In this document: in pieces, positions 49,831-63,290 of the stretch
Numbering within the stretch: position 1 is the first letter of the stretch
Layout of the letters: the number at the start of each line of letters is the position of its first letter
Origin: Climacteris rufus
Lineage: Eukaryota > Chordata > Aves > Passeriformes > Climacteridae
DNA: 64,000 nucleotides
Direction: 5' to 3'
NCBI GenBank assembly: GCA_013398175.1
Contig: VZRZ01008796.1
Span: 63,133 to 127,132, forward strand
Program-made: the position numbers and the translations under genes
Notes under the pieces: generated by a model
The model's input: only the letters and a program-made list of their open reading frames with translations
Database searches by the model: none
Told to the model about the DNA's origin: nothing

Positions 49831-52800
49831 ATGTCTACAACCCAGTTACCAATGCCTGCTTACTAGTCTGTAGAAAAACACCAGGAATTACTGATAGTGA
49901 TACTATAAATTTGTTGAAAAACAAGTTTAATTTCCTGGTTTTGAAAGGTCATTAAATTTAGCGTTTATTGCATGCAAAATCTCTCATGCAGAACCAAATG
50001 AACTCCAAAATTCAACTCCTTTGTTATTAATTGATACTCATGTTAATCACAGCTAATTGTGCATAACTGTTCTCTAGGATCACCCATACACAAGAGAAAA
50101 AGCTAAATTTAAATTAAAATACAGAAAATTTTCAGATCAAGAACTTTCCTCATGATTGTTTCCTTAGTACTCACGTGTGTCTGGTGTGGTGGGCAAGTCC
50201 TTAAAAAGTATGTAACAGAATTAATTTTTCACATTTTTAAAATTCTCTCCATGCTTGAAATTCCATATCCTAAAAATTTTACCTGAACAAGGAAAAAGCA
50301 AAAGACAGCAGAACACAGCCATTTATTATAATTACAGTGGGAGAAATCAAAAATGTATGACAACTAGTGATGACAATCATACCTTAAAATTCTCTCCTAC
50401 CACATTGTAACTCCTCACAAGAATGAGAAATTCACTATGTATGAAAACGAAAATGAATTTGAAAACTGTATTTAATTATTTTAATGTTAAAATTAAGTTT
50501 ATCATTTTATGAGGTATTCTATGTGACTTTGAAGCTCTGACAATTATTTTTAAAAAGCAAGTAACAGTTGCAAGCAAGCAGGAGATAGGAAAATATTTTC
50601 ACAAAACACTGTTTAAAGATTTGAAAGATCAAAAGCAAGACAAAATTGGGATTGAAAATGGCTAAGAGTAAATGCACCTAATTTAAATAAAATATAAAAC
50701 CAAAGGTAAATAGATAAAATCAGCTTAGTTTTGTAATAAAGACTCAAAAATAAAACTAGCAGTAAATAGAAAACTAACGTTGGATAAAGGTGGAGAGGAA
50801 TATAATTCATCTTTAGGAAATATTTTTGAGCAAAAAAGCTGTTAGAAAACATAAAAAATATAAAAAAATTGAAAAAATCAGCAGTACTTTTAAAGTAACA
50901 AATGTTGAACTGCTTCTTTATTAAAAAAAGTTGAAATGATAACACAATCTAAAAAAACCCATCTTTTTGCAGTCATTTATGTTTTTATGCCAACTCTTGT
51001 CTTAATCATCCCGGTGAAGAAATCTTTTCACACTCTGCTTGAAAAGAAGTGTTCCCAGATTTCTAATAATCTATCCCAAAACCATCTTTATTTTTGAAGT
51101 AGAGAAAATGGATATTAATACATTATGTCTGCATGCCAAGAGTGCATGATAGAATTATAATATTGTTATTTTCTATGTTATTTTTTAAAATATTCTGACG
51201 TTCTTGTATATTTATTTTGATTTCTGTTTTAGCATCACCATACATCAAGGAATTCTGAAATTTACTGAAGTAAATGCAATTATTTGTTTATCTGTTTGTT
51301 GTTTGTGGGCTTTTTTTTCCCCCCTCACTGTCCCTAAACTATTTTTGTAATACAAAAACTTGTATGAGTAGATGAAATTATTACTGGTTTTGGATATTTT
51401 CATGCATGCATCAAAATCCAATTGACTATTATTTTCAGTTAACATTTCAGTTATGGTTGTGAGTGATCCTTCTTACAGCACACAAAATCTCTTCTAATTT
51501 CACTTAACTAAAATTTTGTCACACTTTCTAGTCATTATATTATAGAACTTGCAAAATATATTAAATAACATCAAATTTTAAATATTGGGCAATTTTCCAT
51601 CATCATGCCATATTAAAAAAAAACCACAAACACAGAGGAATAAAAACCAAAAAGAAAACAAAAAACAATGCACTTTTTTATTACTTCACTTTATGCATTG
51701 TAGTAGTTTCTTTGGTGTTAAATATCTGTTAACTCTTATTTTAAAAATACAGACCCAATTTCACACCTACATAATTTATCACCTGTTAATGTCACTGTGA
51801 TATATTACCAATACATAACATATAAAACAGCCTTTGAAGGACAAGAAGTTAAGTTTCCATGACAGATTTTTGTGGAGAAATTTTCCAGAGTCTTTCATCT
51901 ATGTGAATTACTGTTCATACTTTTGAATATACCAATTAATGTTTTTGTTGATATAATCTCAGTATCATAGTACATTGAGGGTACCTCTTCACTTTTAGAT
52001 AGAAATATTGATTCATTCTTATAAAATTGCCCTGGATCGAATTAAATGAAATTTCCTTTTATTAGGGGATAATTTTATACCTTGTTTAGGGCTAAATAGC
52101 CTGAAGTTAACCAAGCACCAAGCAGGGCAGTTAATTAGAAATATTGATTATATAGCCAATTTCTTTAGATACAAGGGAAATCTTTTATTCCGATGTAAAG
52201 TTTGAAAAGCCTTTTGAAAAGCTTGGTTGGAAAATCATATCTTGCATGGCCAAGATTCAGCTGTGTGAGCTCTGTGCCACATGGCAGTGGGGACACACCC
52301 AGGTGAAAAGCATGAGTTTTCCTGGTATTGAATAAGCTTTGCAGTCTGCATTTGTGTTTACATAAAGCAAGCATTTTGATTGCTCTAATGGGTTTGTCTA
52401 ACTGTTCCAAAAACACCTTATTCACTTGGATATATTCAGATAGACAATTCCTGACTCAGACCAAGGACACTTTGCTTGCCAATTTTGCAAACAGCTGCCA
52501 CTGCAAGAGTATGTATCATCCACAAATCTACAGTAAGATATTTTGAAAAAAAATAAAGCAAATATATGGATCATTTTCCCCTGGTTTACTAACTTGACAG
52601 AAGGCTCTGAAGCCTGATGCCCTGGTAGCACTGGAAGGGGTACAATTGCACGGCCAGAGGTGAGGAGTGAGGAGCAGAATCCCTCCTTCCAGCAGCTGTT
52701 AGCCACCAGCTTAGCTGGTGGCATCAAACAGCACCATAAATTAATTCCAATAATGAATCATTTTGCCTTTCAGATTGATTTTCTATTGCTTCCATCTGGA

Positions 52801-55800
52801 AAACCTTTTATTTTATGCAAAACAGGTGTTAAACGCTACCAAATTTAATCATACTTGTACAGTTACACTCACTATGAAATGGAATAAGCACCTATACAGG
52901 ATGTAAGGAAGTGGAGATTTAAATTCATTTAAATAAAATGTATGTGAACATATCCTGAATTCATGTCTGCAGCTTATCTTTGCAAATCATCAAACTCTTT
53001 CCAATGTGGCAACGTTAATTTTTTTTCACTCTATATGAAAACCTATTTTAAAATAAAGATTTTCTTTAAAAATGCAAGCAGTTCTTAAATATTTACTACA
53101 ATATACTATCATATTTATGATCCCAGAGTTTTTCTGCTATTATCTGTCTCTTGATATTGACTATTGCTTCAGCACTGCCTTGCTGCAATTATTGTGGATG
53201 ACAAGCGTGTAAGGATTGTTTAGACTGAAGGCATTGCACCAGATATGTCCACTGCTTTGATATGTTACCTTGGAAGAAAAAAGGACATACATTGCTTTCT
53301 TGCTGAAATTAAAAAACATTGCAATAACTACTTCATTAACATTGTGACCTCATTTGTTGCATCCAATTGCAGAATTTTTTTCTTCATATTTCCTCCAACA
53401 GTTATATTCCATATCAGAGAAATAATATGAGCCTAAAAGAAAGAGCTGAGGAAATAAAAGAAAGCAAGAAATAGCTCGATGTTTGTCTTAAAACTACTTA
53501 AGGCTTAGAAAAATTATGTTAAGTTTTCTGTTGATATTTTCTGGTAAAATGATAGCTTTCCTCTAAAATGGAATTTTTCTTCATTCATTGAGCTCACAAC
53601 TGACTGCTTCAGGTTATATAACGGGTCAAATCCTACATTGGTATCCCAAGAACTTTAGGTTCTTGCTTTCATAACACCAGAATTCAGTTAGGACACACTG
53701 TCGAGCCTATGACTTTCTAACACATTTTTCTAAATAATTTCTTTGAATATGCTTTGCTATGTTCTTGTTTGCTTTATTTTCTTTACTTGATTTCTGTATA
53801 TTTGTAAAGCAATATATCACAAATATATCCTGCAATAAAAAAATGAAAAGGAAATCATGCAATATACATTAAACATTCTTTTTTCCCTAATTTATATCAG
53901 AAGTTCACATCTAAGTGTTATCTTTCATTTGAAACAAAATATTGTTCAAGAAATGTGGTTTAATGACATTGTTAAAATAAGAATAATATTTCAAGAGAAA
54001 ACAACCAGAAGAAAACCCACAGCAAAACCAACAAGACCCTACACAGACCTTATTAAGTGCAACATTGTGACTAGCAAATATGTTTGAAAAATAAAATTAT
54101 GATTTTGATTATCTATAATTTGAAAATTAAATATGGTGGGGAAATTACTAAATACAAATTTGTATACATTGGTATCTCAGCCCTGATTGCAATTTGGCAT
54201 CCAAAATAGATTAAAATTGGATTGGTCTGTAATAAAAAGTTATAATTTCATACTGTGTTCATTTCAAGGTCTGTTCACCTGTAATGTAAGTCTTGTTTAT
54301 CAGTTCCATAGAAATACACTGGGCTATAGGGTGTAGTTACCATCATAAAAATGATGGATACAGTGATGAAGGGGAACCTGTGGACTTCAAAACTGAAAGC
54401 ATGGAAATCCCAGGAGCTGTCATCTCTAGTTAAACATAAGGAATGAGAGCAAACTGCTGCACTGCAGCACAAAGTTGGAGCTATAAGAAGTGTTTGATTC
54501 CGCTCTCTGAGAAGTATTAGCAAATTCCAATACAGCCCTCTTCTGCCACCACTTCACAAGAAAGAAGCTGCTCTTGCTGTGGCATTCCCCTGGGCACAGC
54601 CATAACCACCAATTCCATGCAGACATTTAGATCTACAAGGCAAAGATGTAGCATACAACAAATTTACTCCAAGGACATATTTAGCCCTTGTTTTCAGAAA
54701 CTCCCCAAGCAACACAATGTTATTTTCAGTATATTGTCAAACACTGATACAAAGTTTGTTGATTTTCATGTTCCATGTAGCATAAAGGATGTTTCTCAAA
54801 AGAGACTTGCCTCTCTGGTAGTTGAGCTGTTATCTGTCACAACAAGGCTGAAATACAAGTCTGGATACAACACTTTTCTTCTCCAGCATTGCTAAAAAAC
54901 ACTCAAGGTTCATACATACCCATCTGTGGTTGATTCCAGACCAGATGCCCTGATTCTTCTTGGATATGTTACTATAATTTTCCCCACATGCAATCACATG
55001 CAAGTTCACTACATGCAGTAAATGGAAAAAGCAGTAGGAATTAGTAGGAATCCAACCTTACTATAACCACGGAAAGATAAAATGTGTTTCTACTTCTGTA
55101 ATATTGTCTAAAGATGCAGACATCTGAGAATAAAACTAAACTCCAAAGAAAAAAGAACTGAAAAAGTTATGGACTTAATCCTAAGTTATATTTTTATAAT
55201 AACTGTTAGGAGAAATGATTTTCCAGAACATCCATATGAGATATGTATGAAAGAACATAATACATTTCTAGTCTTATGGACTATTGTATCTAACAACACA
55301 TATTTTGGACTGTTAGTTCGTATGGTGAATCTAGTCAAGAAAGTGTATTATTTTTATAAATCTTAAAAAAAAAGAAAAATAAATGAAGGTCATTTACAGT
55401 TTGGGATGCTATATTCTGCAAACCAGGTATTTTGAAAATGAGGTATAAAAAAAGGGGATATCTAGTTTAACACAATTTTAAAACTTAAAAAATTACAGAA
55501 AAAGAAAGGTTGACAAAAGTTATAATCTAATACATTCTTTAAATGCATAGACAGCTGAATGATGAGTAGAATTAATCCAGCAATTTTATCCTCATAAATA
55601 ATGGTGGTGAAGGTGACAATCTTGTTGCACCTGCCTAGACTTTAAAATAAACATTTGAAACATGGAGTGTATGTCCCACAAATGGCTAGTGAAAAAAATG
55701 CCCTGTATACACTACAAAACTTCATATCTTTCTGGGGAAGAAAACAGTGATGACAAAGTTGAAAGACTTGTGACTGCTCATAAATACTCCACTGAGGAAA

Positions 55801-56879
55801 AATTACGGATAGCCATGAGCTTTTTACTCCAGTAAATAGTCATGACAAGAAGCTGTGGATACTAGGGTAAGGCACATTTAAATAAGAGATTAGGTACATA
55901 AGACTAATGTCAGAGCAGTTATTCATCAGAACAAGATGCTATGCAAAATTATGGATTTTCGCTGTCGTGATAACTTCCAATCAAGTTTACAAGTCCTTCT
56001 AGAAAATCTGGGTTTGCTATGAACAAGTTATTGAACCAAATATTGTGGTCATTACATAAAAATAGATGGCTTTATCATACAGTCACACTAAATCATCTAA
56101 TAAATCTACACATCCCTCATTTTGTATGAATTCAAAAGAGAAAACAAAATGACCAAACAATGGTGTATGAGGGAATATTTTCAATGACACTGAGAAAGCA
56201 GTGCTATCTGGTTAATTAATATTATTAATAGTCTTTCTTTATCTAATTGCTTTTCCTATTAGAATAAAAGACACAGTAAGATGCAATAAGTGCAACTGGT
56301 GAGTTACATTTCCTAGTTTAAATTTGTCTTCATTTGATTTGGACGAACTAATGTAAAAGTGATCAAAACTAGAACGACTCTCACCTTAGCTCTGTATTAC
56401 ATCTGAAATCATATTCTATAGCAGCTTGCTCAAAGAGGTCTAATTTAACTCTGTGTCGTTATCTCAAGCAGACTATATAATTTTCACAGAAAAAAATAAC
56501 TGATGTTTTTAAAATTTCCCCTTTCTAAATCAATATTTCTCTTGCTGCATTGTAACACTTTTTAAAGAGAGATTAAAACTATAATTTCTTTTAATAAACT
56601 AGACATAACAACTAACTAAAAAAGAATATTTCAGTCCTCTATTAAGAGTATGATTGTTACAATCTCCTCTGACAGAATGTATAATAATTCTTCTAAAACC
56701 CTGCATGAATTACATGAGTTTCTATCATTAAACTTGCTGCTGACTTCATTTCTAATCCTATATCTTTTGCCAGTCACCACATTTTAAATTGATCAGTTAG
56801 ATGATCTTTTTTTATGGGAGCAGGATAGGAAGGTTAATGACACATGGAGTTTTATTCTCTCAGGTACTAGGCCAGGTAC
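49831..56879. other. AT-rich non-coding DNA
   Basis: No gene is recognised in 7 kb. The 110-codon minus-strand frame at 50613-50945 is Phe/Leu/Tyr-rich because its plus strand is A-rich. A GC-richer patch at about 52.25-52.75 kb and another at 54.35-54.63 kb have overlapping short frames on both strands without domains. Confidence 0.55.
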
Positions 56880-56975
56880 TGAGCCTGAATTCTGAAAGCT
56901 CATAAGCCTGTGCTTGAATCCACTCCTATGCAGAACATTAAGCAAATGCTTAAGAGTTGTTCCAGTTGAGGATGT
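56880..56975 (+). mobile_element. Possible ancient amniote repeat fragment
   Basis: GAGCCTGAATTCTGAAAGCT, CATAAGCCTGTGCTTGAATC and ATTAAGCAAATGCTTAAGAG resemble a repeat abundant in turtles and crocodilians (GGGCCTGATTCTGCAAAG.., ATGTGCTTAACTTTAAGCA.., CATGCTTAAGTG). The order is kept but the stretch is short. The palindromic TTAAGCAAATGCTTAA is part of that element's signature. The family name is not certain. Confidence 0.35.
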
Positions 56976-59694
56976 TTCCATGTGTCAGTGCACAGGCCAT
57001 TTATTGTACAGGGAAGGGTGTTTTCTACAAAAAAAACTTAGACATGTCATATTAACTCAAAAGTACAGTTTGTCTGGAAAGAAGCCTCCCAGTGCTCTGC
57101 AAGCAACAACCTAAAAGTGAGGAACTTCTAAAAAGTAAAGAATCTCAAATTAGATATTTTTACTGATGCTGTCATAGAGGTCCTATGTCACCAAATTATT
57201 TATTTGAATGTGTATAAGCAGGATTTGGTTTTAGTTGAATTATACACCTAGAGTTCAAATTGAACCCTTCTAGTTAAAGGACTAGAAAATCACATTATCA
57301 CAGCCCTTCCCTCTTAGACTGACTGTTTTGTCAAATGTCCAAGTGAATTTCAACAAGATTAATTAAAGCTGTATTCCGAAAACTATCCTGATTCCCAGGG
57401 CATGTTACAAATCTGATTTCCTTTCTCCCTGCCCCACCCCATGTATTTTTTTCTCTCCAGTAAAAAGAGTGGAATCAGTACTTGATTCTGCAATCAGAAG
57501 AAAAACACTTGTCACTTTTTCTTCCAAGAGATATTACTAAATTTAAATTACTAAAACAGGCTGAATTGGCTGAATTTCAACTTTACTATATTATTCTGTC
57601 TATTCTCTAACAGTGTAGTTCATATAGCAAGAAGATACACAACTTTAGAATTATGTCTGTTTAAACTGTTTTAAACTGAATAATCCTTTAAGTAGGCTAA
57701 ATAATTTATTACGTGTTTATAATCCAAAAATAAGATACTTGAAAACTCTATTCTTAAATATTTGTCGAGATTAGATTCATTGGGACTCTGAACCTTTTCT
57801 GAGTTTTTAGGAAAGATATACAACCTATCAAGGTATTTTAAAAAAAATACATAAAGGTCTGATGTTCATCTACATTGCATTTAATAATCTGTAATCTTAC
57901 AATTTTGTTAATATTAGTCAGAGACACTTGTTTTTCACTTCTTAATGAATTAATATTCCCTTACATCTTTATCCTAGTTGTCATACAATACTTGTTCTCC
58001 ATTTTAGATGCCAGGTCTGGTTTTCTGTAATCTCCAGAAGCATAGTGATTCAACATGCTTCTTGTGTTCTAATAGCACCTCTATTCTTTTGAGTAGCTTA
58101 ATGGGAGGATTTGGGCTTTGCTCTTCCTACTGAGGAAAAAACCCTCTTGTATGACTGTATAAACACTTAATTCAGAGGAAATCTGACATACATGCTCAAA
58201 TTCCCCTGTTCAGGGCTGTGTTCTTTTACAAACTATCTGATTCCAGTGCTTTCTGACTTGATAGATGCACAAGTGCCCAATTGGTCAAAGATATTTGCCT
58301 GATCTGGCATAATATGGGGATGATATGCTGTCCATATCCAAAGTTCATGGTGGTTTATCTGTCATCATTAATTTCCTGAGGGCCAGAGTTAAAAAGAGGC
58401 TTTTCATGTGGTGCTATTTTCAAAAATCATGCTGTTCTACTTAAGAAAATGAAAAATACTAATTTTGATAATGTATAAGAACCAAAAGACCAATTCCAGT
58501 TTTCAGTGCCTGCATTGAATGCATGGGTGTAAATTTGTGCAGCAGTTGTATTGGAAATGTCTGTGTAGGAATCCTGTTATTACTTAACACCCACATATCT
58601 TGTAAACTAATAATGGGATTTGTCTTATCTTCTGTACACTGTTCAGAAAATTTACCCTACATCCTCCACTTTACCCTTTAAAAATTTAATCAAGCATCTG
58701 TCATTTCATATCCTTCTCAAAACCCTGTATTTTGCTGCAAAGAGTCCAGATTATTCCATTATTATTAGGAGGAACAGGTTCCATCTCAGATTAGTTTGCC
58801 TCAACATGAATAATCTCTCAGCTAACATCTGAAAATACAATAAATGCACAACGTGTGCACATATATGTTTAAGTGAAAAGGATAGAAAATACTAAAACCC
58901 TTTAAAACCTTTAGTCCATGATTCCTGATGTTTGTTTTTTTCCTTTGTATGAAATGAGTATCATCAGAACCAAGATTAATTTTTTTTTTCCTGGGGGCAA
59001 GTCTGGATATACTTGATCATATGACTAAACATTATCTAGATGAGTGATCTGAGAAGTTATTTTCTTGCATAATCTAGACGCTTTTCATTCCTCCCTTCCA
59101 AAATGCTCTGCACCCAAGCATGCCTGGGTTCACGTGGCTGCACAGCCTCCAATCCCCATCACACTGGATATAGCCATAACAGGACATAGCCATGAATCCT
59201 CTCCAGGCAAATTTCCACAGTTCTCAAAACCAAAGTCACGTAAGAAAGGGCTTCCACTTCTCAACACACTATGCAGAGGATGTGGGAAAATTATCTGCTA
59301 AAAATCATGATGATAATTTAGAAGTCAATGAGACTTAAGTAGAAGCAGCTGTACTACTATGGTTGGTGACAGGATCCAGAGAGATGAGCAAACACCTGCT
59401 ACCCACCTCGCAAGATATTGTTAGACTTAATTAGTCAGCGTTGAAAAGCACTTTAAAATCTACAGAAAAAAGGGCAAGTATTATTAATTTTTATTGTAAT
59501 TATCATAATTATCTCTATTATTGTTATGCGAAATGCACTGTGTGAGAAGGCACAAGATTACAACAAGTGCTTTTCATAGAAGATACAAAATATTGGTTTC
59601 AAAATTCTCTAAATTATAGCCATGTCTACACTGTCAATTTGGCTAATGTCTCATTTTAGTCTTTGGTCCCACTTCTCTGATGCTCTCATGCATG
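56976..59694. other. AT-rich non-coding DNA
   Basis: No gene is recognised. A TATTATT-rich stretch (59480-59525) with nearby AAAGCACTTTAAAA may be another eroded MIR/L2-like relic, too weak to list separately. Confidence 0.45.
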
Positions 59695-61980
59695 CTAGTT
59701 TGCTTCGAGGCTGTTGTTTGAAGCCAGCCGTGTGAAAAAAAATGCCTTCTCAATAGAAGAATCACCAAAATAAACTTTCTTTGTAGTTTGCTCCATGCAG
59801 ACAACATGTCTAGGACCATTGGACAGTCCTCCCAAATTCAGTGTGCTCACAGACACCCACAGCACTCCCTGGGTGACACAGGTTTTGTTCTTTGTACTGT
59901 GCCACAAACCCACCACCATGCTGTAACCAGCAGTCATTATTCCAGGTCATCTGATTCACTGTAAAAGGAAGCAAACAATGTCTTACCGTCATGGAGGGGG
60001 GTCACTGAAACCAGAAGACACTGGAGCACATTTGTGTGGGGGAAGCAGAGGCCCTGGGAGCCTTCCCTTTGGCTTGATCAAACCTCTACTTCACAACAAG
60101 TGGCTGGACTGGCTGATGCTGCAGGGTAGCAACACGTTGACAGCCATGCCAACTCACACATCAGAAGTCCCTGAAGATAAGCTTGTTAATGACAACTGCC
60201 AGCCAGAGGTCTGGAGCACTTTGGCATATATGACCAGAGCAGGACCTTTGGGACCATCACAAGAAAGCTTTCGTGGCAAATGCTCAGCTTTCCTTATATC
60301 TGACTGAGGACACAGAGCACGGAGGATAGGGGCAGGGGACTGTGATTGCATTTGGGGGCAGACAAGGTATGACAGGGAGCAGGTTGATACAAGCAGGGCA
60401 CAGTCTACACAAGGGAACAACAGCTTCTGCACCTGGCAGCCTCCCATCACCAGCTTACCCTGACTCTACATCCAGACAATGGGCCTGCATGACAAAAAGC
60501 TGCACCACAACTCAGGTTTTTGCTGTCCAGGTACAGAAAGTGAGACATAAATCACAGCCTTACACATTTATGAACATCAAGAACAAACATCTACAAACAG
60601 TGCAAAAAACATAAGCTGCCAAGCATCCCCTCTGCATAGGTCAGAGAACAAGTGCTACTTTCACAGTGACACTCTGCTCTTCGGATGAAAGAAAAAGCTT
60701 TCACTGAATTTTGAAATAAAGTACTACAGCTGCCCGAGACAGTGCTCACTGGTTCTGTAGAGCACCATTCTGTTAAAGAAACAGGCACAACCTTAACACC
60801 TGCCTCCCGTGTCCTTATCTCTCTCTCTACTTTTCCCCTGGGTGTTTCATCATCCACTACAGGCTGACCAAAGTATCACTTTCTGGCACCTCTTCCCTGT
60901 CCCCCTGCTTCATAAACAACTGCCTGAGGTTCAAATACATCTCTTTAATAATTTCATTCTGTGGTTTTTCCTCTCAGAGTTTAGAATTGTTGATAGGCTG
61001 TCACAGAAGAATTTCTGATTTGCCTAAAAATGGGGGAAAAAAGGATTTTGAAGCACCCAAGCAACAAACACAGAGCTAGGGCAGCCAATTATTCCATCCA
61101 CAACTCCTCTGGGGGAGTGTCTGACTTATTGCTTGATATAAAGGAAGACCTTTTAGTGAGGGTGTTTGAACTCTTTATAGAGGATTCCACATGGGAATGT
61201 AAATCCCATTGATGGCCACAATTCTCAAAAGCCCTGAAAGGTATCTGGAGAAATTGCTGATGAAGTCTACTCATGGCTCATGCAGCCTAGTGAGGTTTTC
61301 AGATCCCTACCGTGATCACACCTGTGGAGAAATGTTTTCATAGTAGCCAGTAAAAGCTGTGGCTGACAAACATCAGATATTCAGCAGCGACCCTTTGTCC
61401 AGCTGGCATTAGGGCCTAAGAGAAGAATGTGCTCAATCTTATTTGTGATGCTGATCCTGACACAGTGTCTTAAATGTGATCCTCTGCATGTAAAAGATGC
61501 ACACACAGTCTCACTCTCCCTAGGATTTATGTCCCAGGGTCTTGTAAGCAGGATTCCCTCCCATTTAGAAAGGTCTCCAGTGCAAAAGAGGAAGGAGCAC
61601 ACCCAGAGAGGTGGTCAAGGTGGTGTCCTGGCCACTTAAACAGCAGCAAATGAACAAGCAGAGAGGCAGCACAGAGTAACGTGCAAACACGGACTCTAAA
61701 TGAAGCAGGTTTGGGAAGGGTACTGACTCCTATAGATACTGACAATATGGTGGGAGGAAGAAGAGCATGTCCAACACGTTGTGCAGGTTATCCCACACAG
61801 GAGCACTCCCAGTTGGCTGCAAAGGTCTGTGGAGCAGGTGCTGAGCCAACCAGCATTAAGAAGTGGAGGCGAGGCCTGCCTGTCAGAGGATTTGTCTTGA
61901 GCAGTGTGAATACAAGCTGTTTCATATCTATCACTACAGCAAGGCAAATCTCTTGTATAAATCCAATCCTGATGGCCTAA
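59695..61980. other. Unexplained higher-GC patch with overlapping short ORFs
   Basis: Over about 2.3 kb the sequence is visibly richer in G and C than the flanks, lacks long A/T runs and holds overlapping open frames on both strands. Examples are minus 59695-59937 (80 codons), plus 59978-60307 (109), minus 60154-60450 (98) and plus 61681-61980 (99). None starts in a convincing context or shows a domain I can name, and frames on opposite strands overlap, so higher GC (fewer stop codons) explains most of them. It could be a decayed unrecognised retroelement, an exon cluster of a non-coding RNA or a pseudogene. I found no CR1, LTR or poly(A) landmark. Confidence 0.4.
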
Positions 61981-62245
61981 ATCCCCTTAAATATCAGTGT
62001 TTTTCTCCTTATCTAATGCCTTTGTTCTCTCAGATTTTAATACTGTTTGATAAAGTTATCAAATAATCAAACCTTTTCAATTGGCTAGCATAACTTCATG
62101 ACTCATGCACGTCATTTTCTAGCAATCATAAATGAGTGTTTAAGAAAAAGATTCTATTCATTTTCTAAAAATGCCAGAAAATTTTCTCTTCTCTGTAAAA
62201 GTCTGTGTTTGCTATTGCACTAGTTGATGAACAGCAACATATATA
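61981..62245. other. No gene recognised
   Basis: Short AT-rich interval between the GC-rich patch and the (TA)n repeat. No motif was noted. Confidence 0.5.
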
Positions 62246-62254
62246 TGCACTATA

Positions 62255-62286
<32 letters not shown>
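62246..62286. repeat. (TA)n microsatellite
   Basis: An uninterrupted run of about 15 TA units (62257-62286), with imperfect TATAT sequence to its left. It is likely length-polymorphic. Confidence 0.95.
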
Positions 62287-62289
<3 letters not shown>

Positions 62290-63104
62290 GGAGGATCTAC
62301 CATAGATACATCAATCAAAATGTTATGTACCCACTGTACCTAAATGGAGTGATTGTTAAAACCTACCTGTCAATTTCTCCCCCAGCTGAATAGCAGATAC
62401 ATCTAGGAAGTTCTCCAAATTATTATCTTTTTAAATGTACTTTATTGGATTTCATTACATGTGAAGTCCCCAAATCTCAGCTTATATGCACCATTACAGT
62501 TTAACTATTATTTAAAATTAAGGTAAACCAAATATTTTGAGGTTTTTTTTGGTTATTCTTTTAAACAAGTAGTTAGTCTGGTTCACTATCAGGCTAGTCC
62601 TTGCTAGCTAAGGCTAATCCTTACTAGCAGGCTTCCCACACAATATCATTCCCCTAGGGACTATGATCATCAAAATGTCAGTGTTCCAGAAAATTTCCTT
62701 AGAAGTCAAACCATGGCATAGTATTGAGGCCTGAAATACACAGATTCAAAATTCACTGTTGGAATAAGCTGAGAAAGCACACAGAGACACATTACCATCA
62801 CCCTGCAGAGTCATTCGGGGTCTTGGATCTGCCTGCAACAACACAAATCTCACCGGGCATGGGCTTCAGCTATGAACTTTCACTTGGACACCTTGGGGGA
62901 TAAAAAGCAGCATGCGCCAATCTAACTGCTATTTTCTGACTGAAAATGGAAAAAGTCAGCATCTGTAGAGCTGAAATAAAGAAATGCACCTTCTTTAATA
63001 AAATATCCAGGGAATGTGAGCTATCTTGTCCTTATGGGGAGATAAGTGAATCTTTGTCATATTACAAGCTGAGATATCCAGAGAGAGCTATGAAAAAAGG
63101 ACAT
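62287..63104. other. No gene recognised
   Basis: Unique DNA. Near 62580-62640 a near-repeat occurs (GGCTAGTCCTTGCTAGCTAA followed by GGCTAATCCTTACTAGCAGG), a diverged 20-bp tandem duplication. A TATA-like GGGATAAAAAGCAGCATG lies at about 62898, with no downstream gene. Confidence 0.5.
62593..62632. repeat. Diverged 20-bp tandem duplication
   Basis: GGCTAGTCCTTGCTAGCTAA and GGCTAATCCTTACTAGCAGG are adjacent copies differing at about four positions, indicating an older slippage duplication. Confidence 0.75.
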
Positions 63105-63290
63105 CTGTGGCTGAACTCTGTCAGATCAAAGGTCCATTTAGTCTAGGATACTGTCTCTGGAAATGACTAATATTGATGATTTAACCAATAAAGATTATTT
63201 AAGTAGAGAATAAAAACAAGATAGAGTGGTATTTCCCATATTGGCAGCCTCTCATCCCAACATCCCAAGGCAGGAATTTTTCTGAGCTAA
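63105..63290 (+). mobile_element. Ancient amniote retroelement fragment (CR1/L3-like)
   Basis: CTGTCAGATCAAAGGTCCAT, TTAGTCTAGGATACTGTCTC and TGGAAATGACTAAT align with a repeat common in turtles and crocodilians and relict in birds (TCAGACCAAAGGTCCATCTA, GCCCAGTATCCTGTCTTC, CAGTGGCCAAT). A later CATCCCAAGGCAGGAATTTT may belong to the same element. The first 50 bases are convincing; the 3' extension is inference. It has no coding capacity. Confidence 0.5.

Noticed and set aside
50613..50945. Hydrophobic 110-codon minus-strand frame suggestive of membrane segments
   Set aside because: The Phe/Leu/Tyr richness comes from an A-rich plus strand; there is no start context or homologue known to me.
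59450..59535. AAAGCACTTTAAAA plus TATTATT stretch as a fourth MIR/L2-like relic
   Set aside because: Too short and too AT-rich to separate from chance.
62898..62915. TATA-like GGGATAAAAAGCAGCATG as a promoter
   Set aside because: No gene, initiator context or CpG island downstream.
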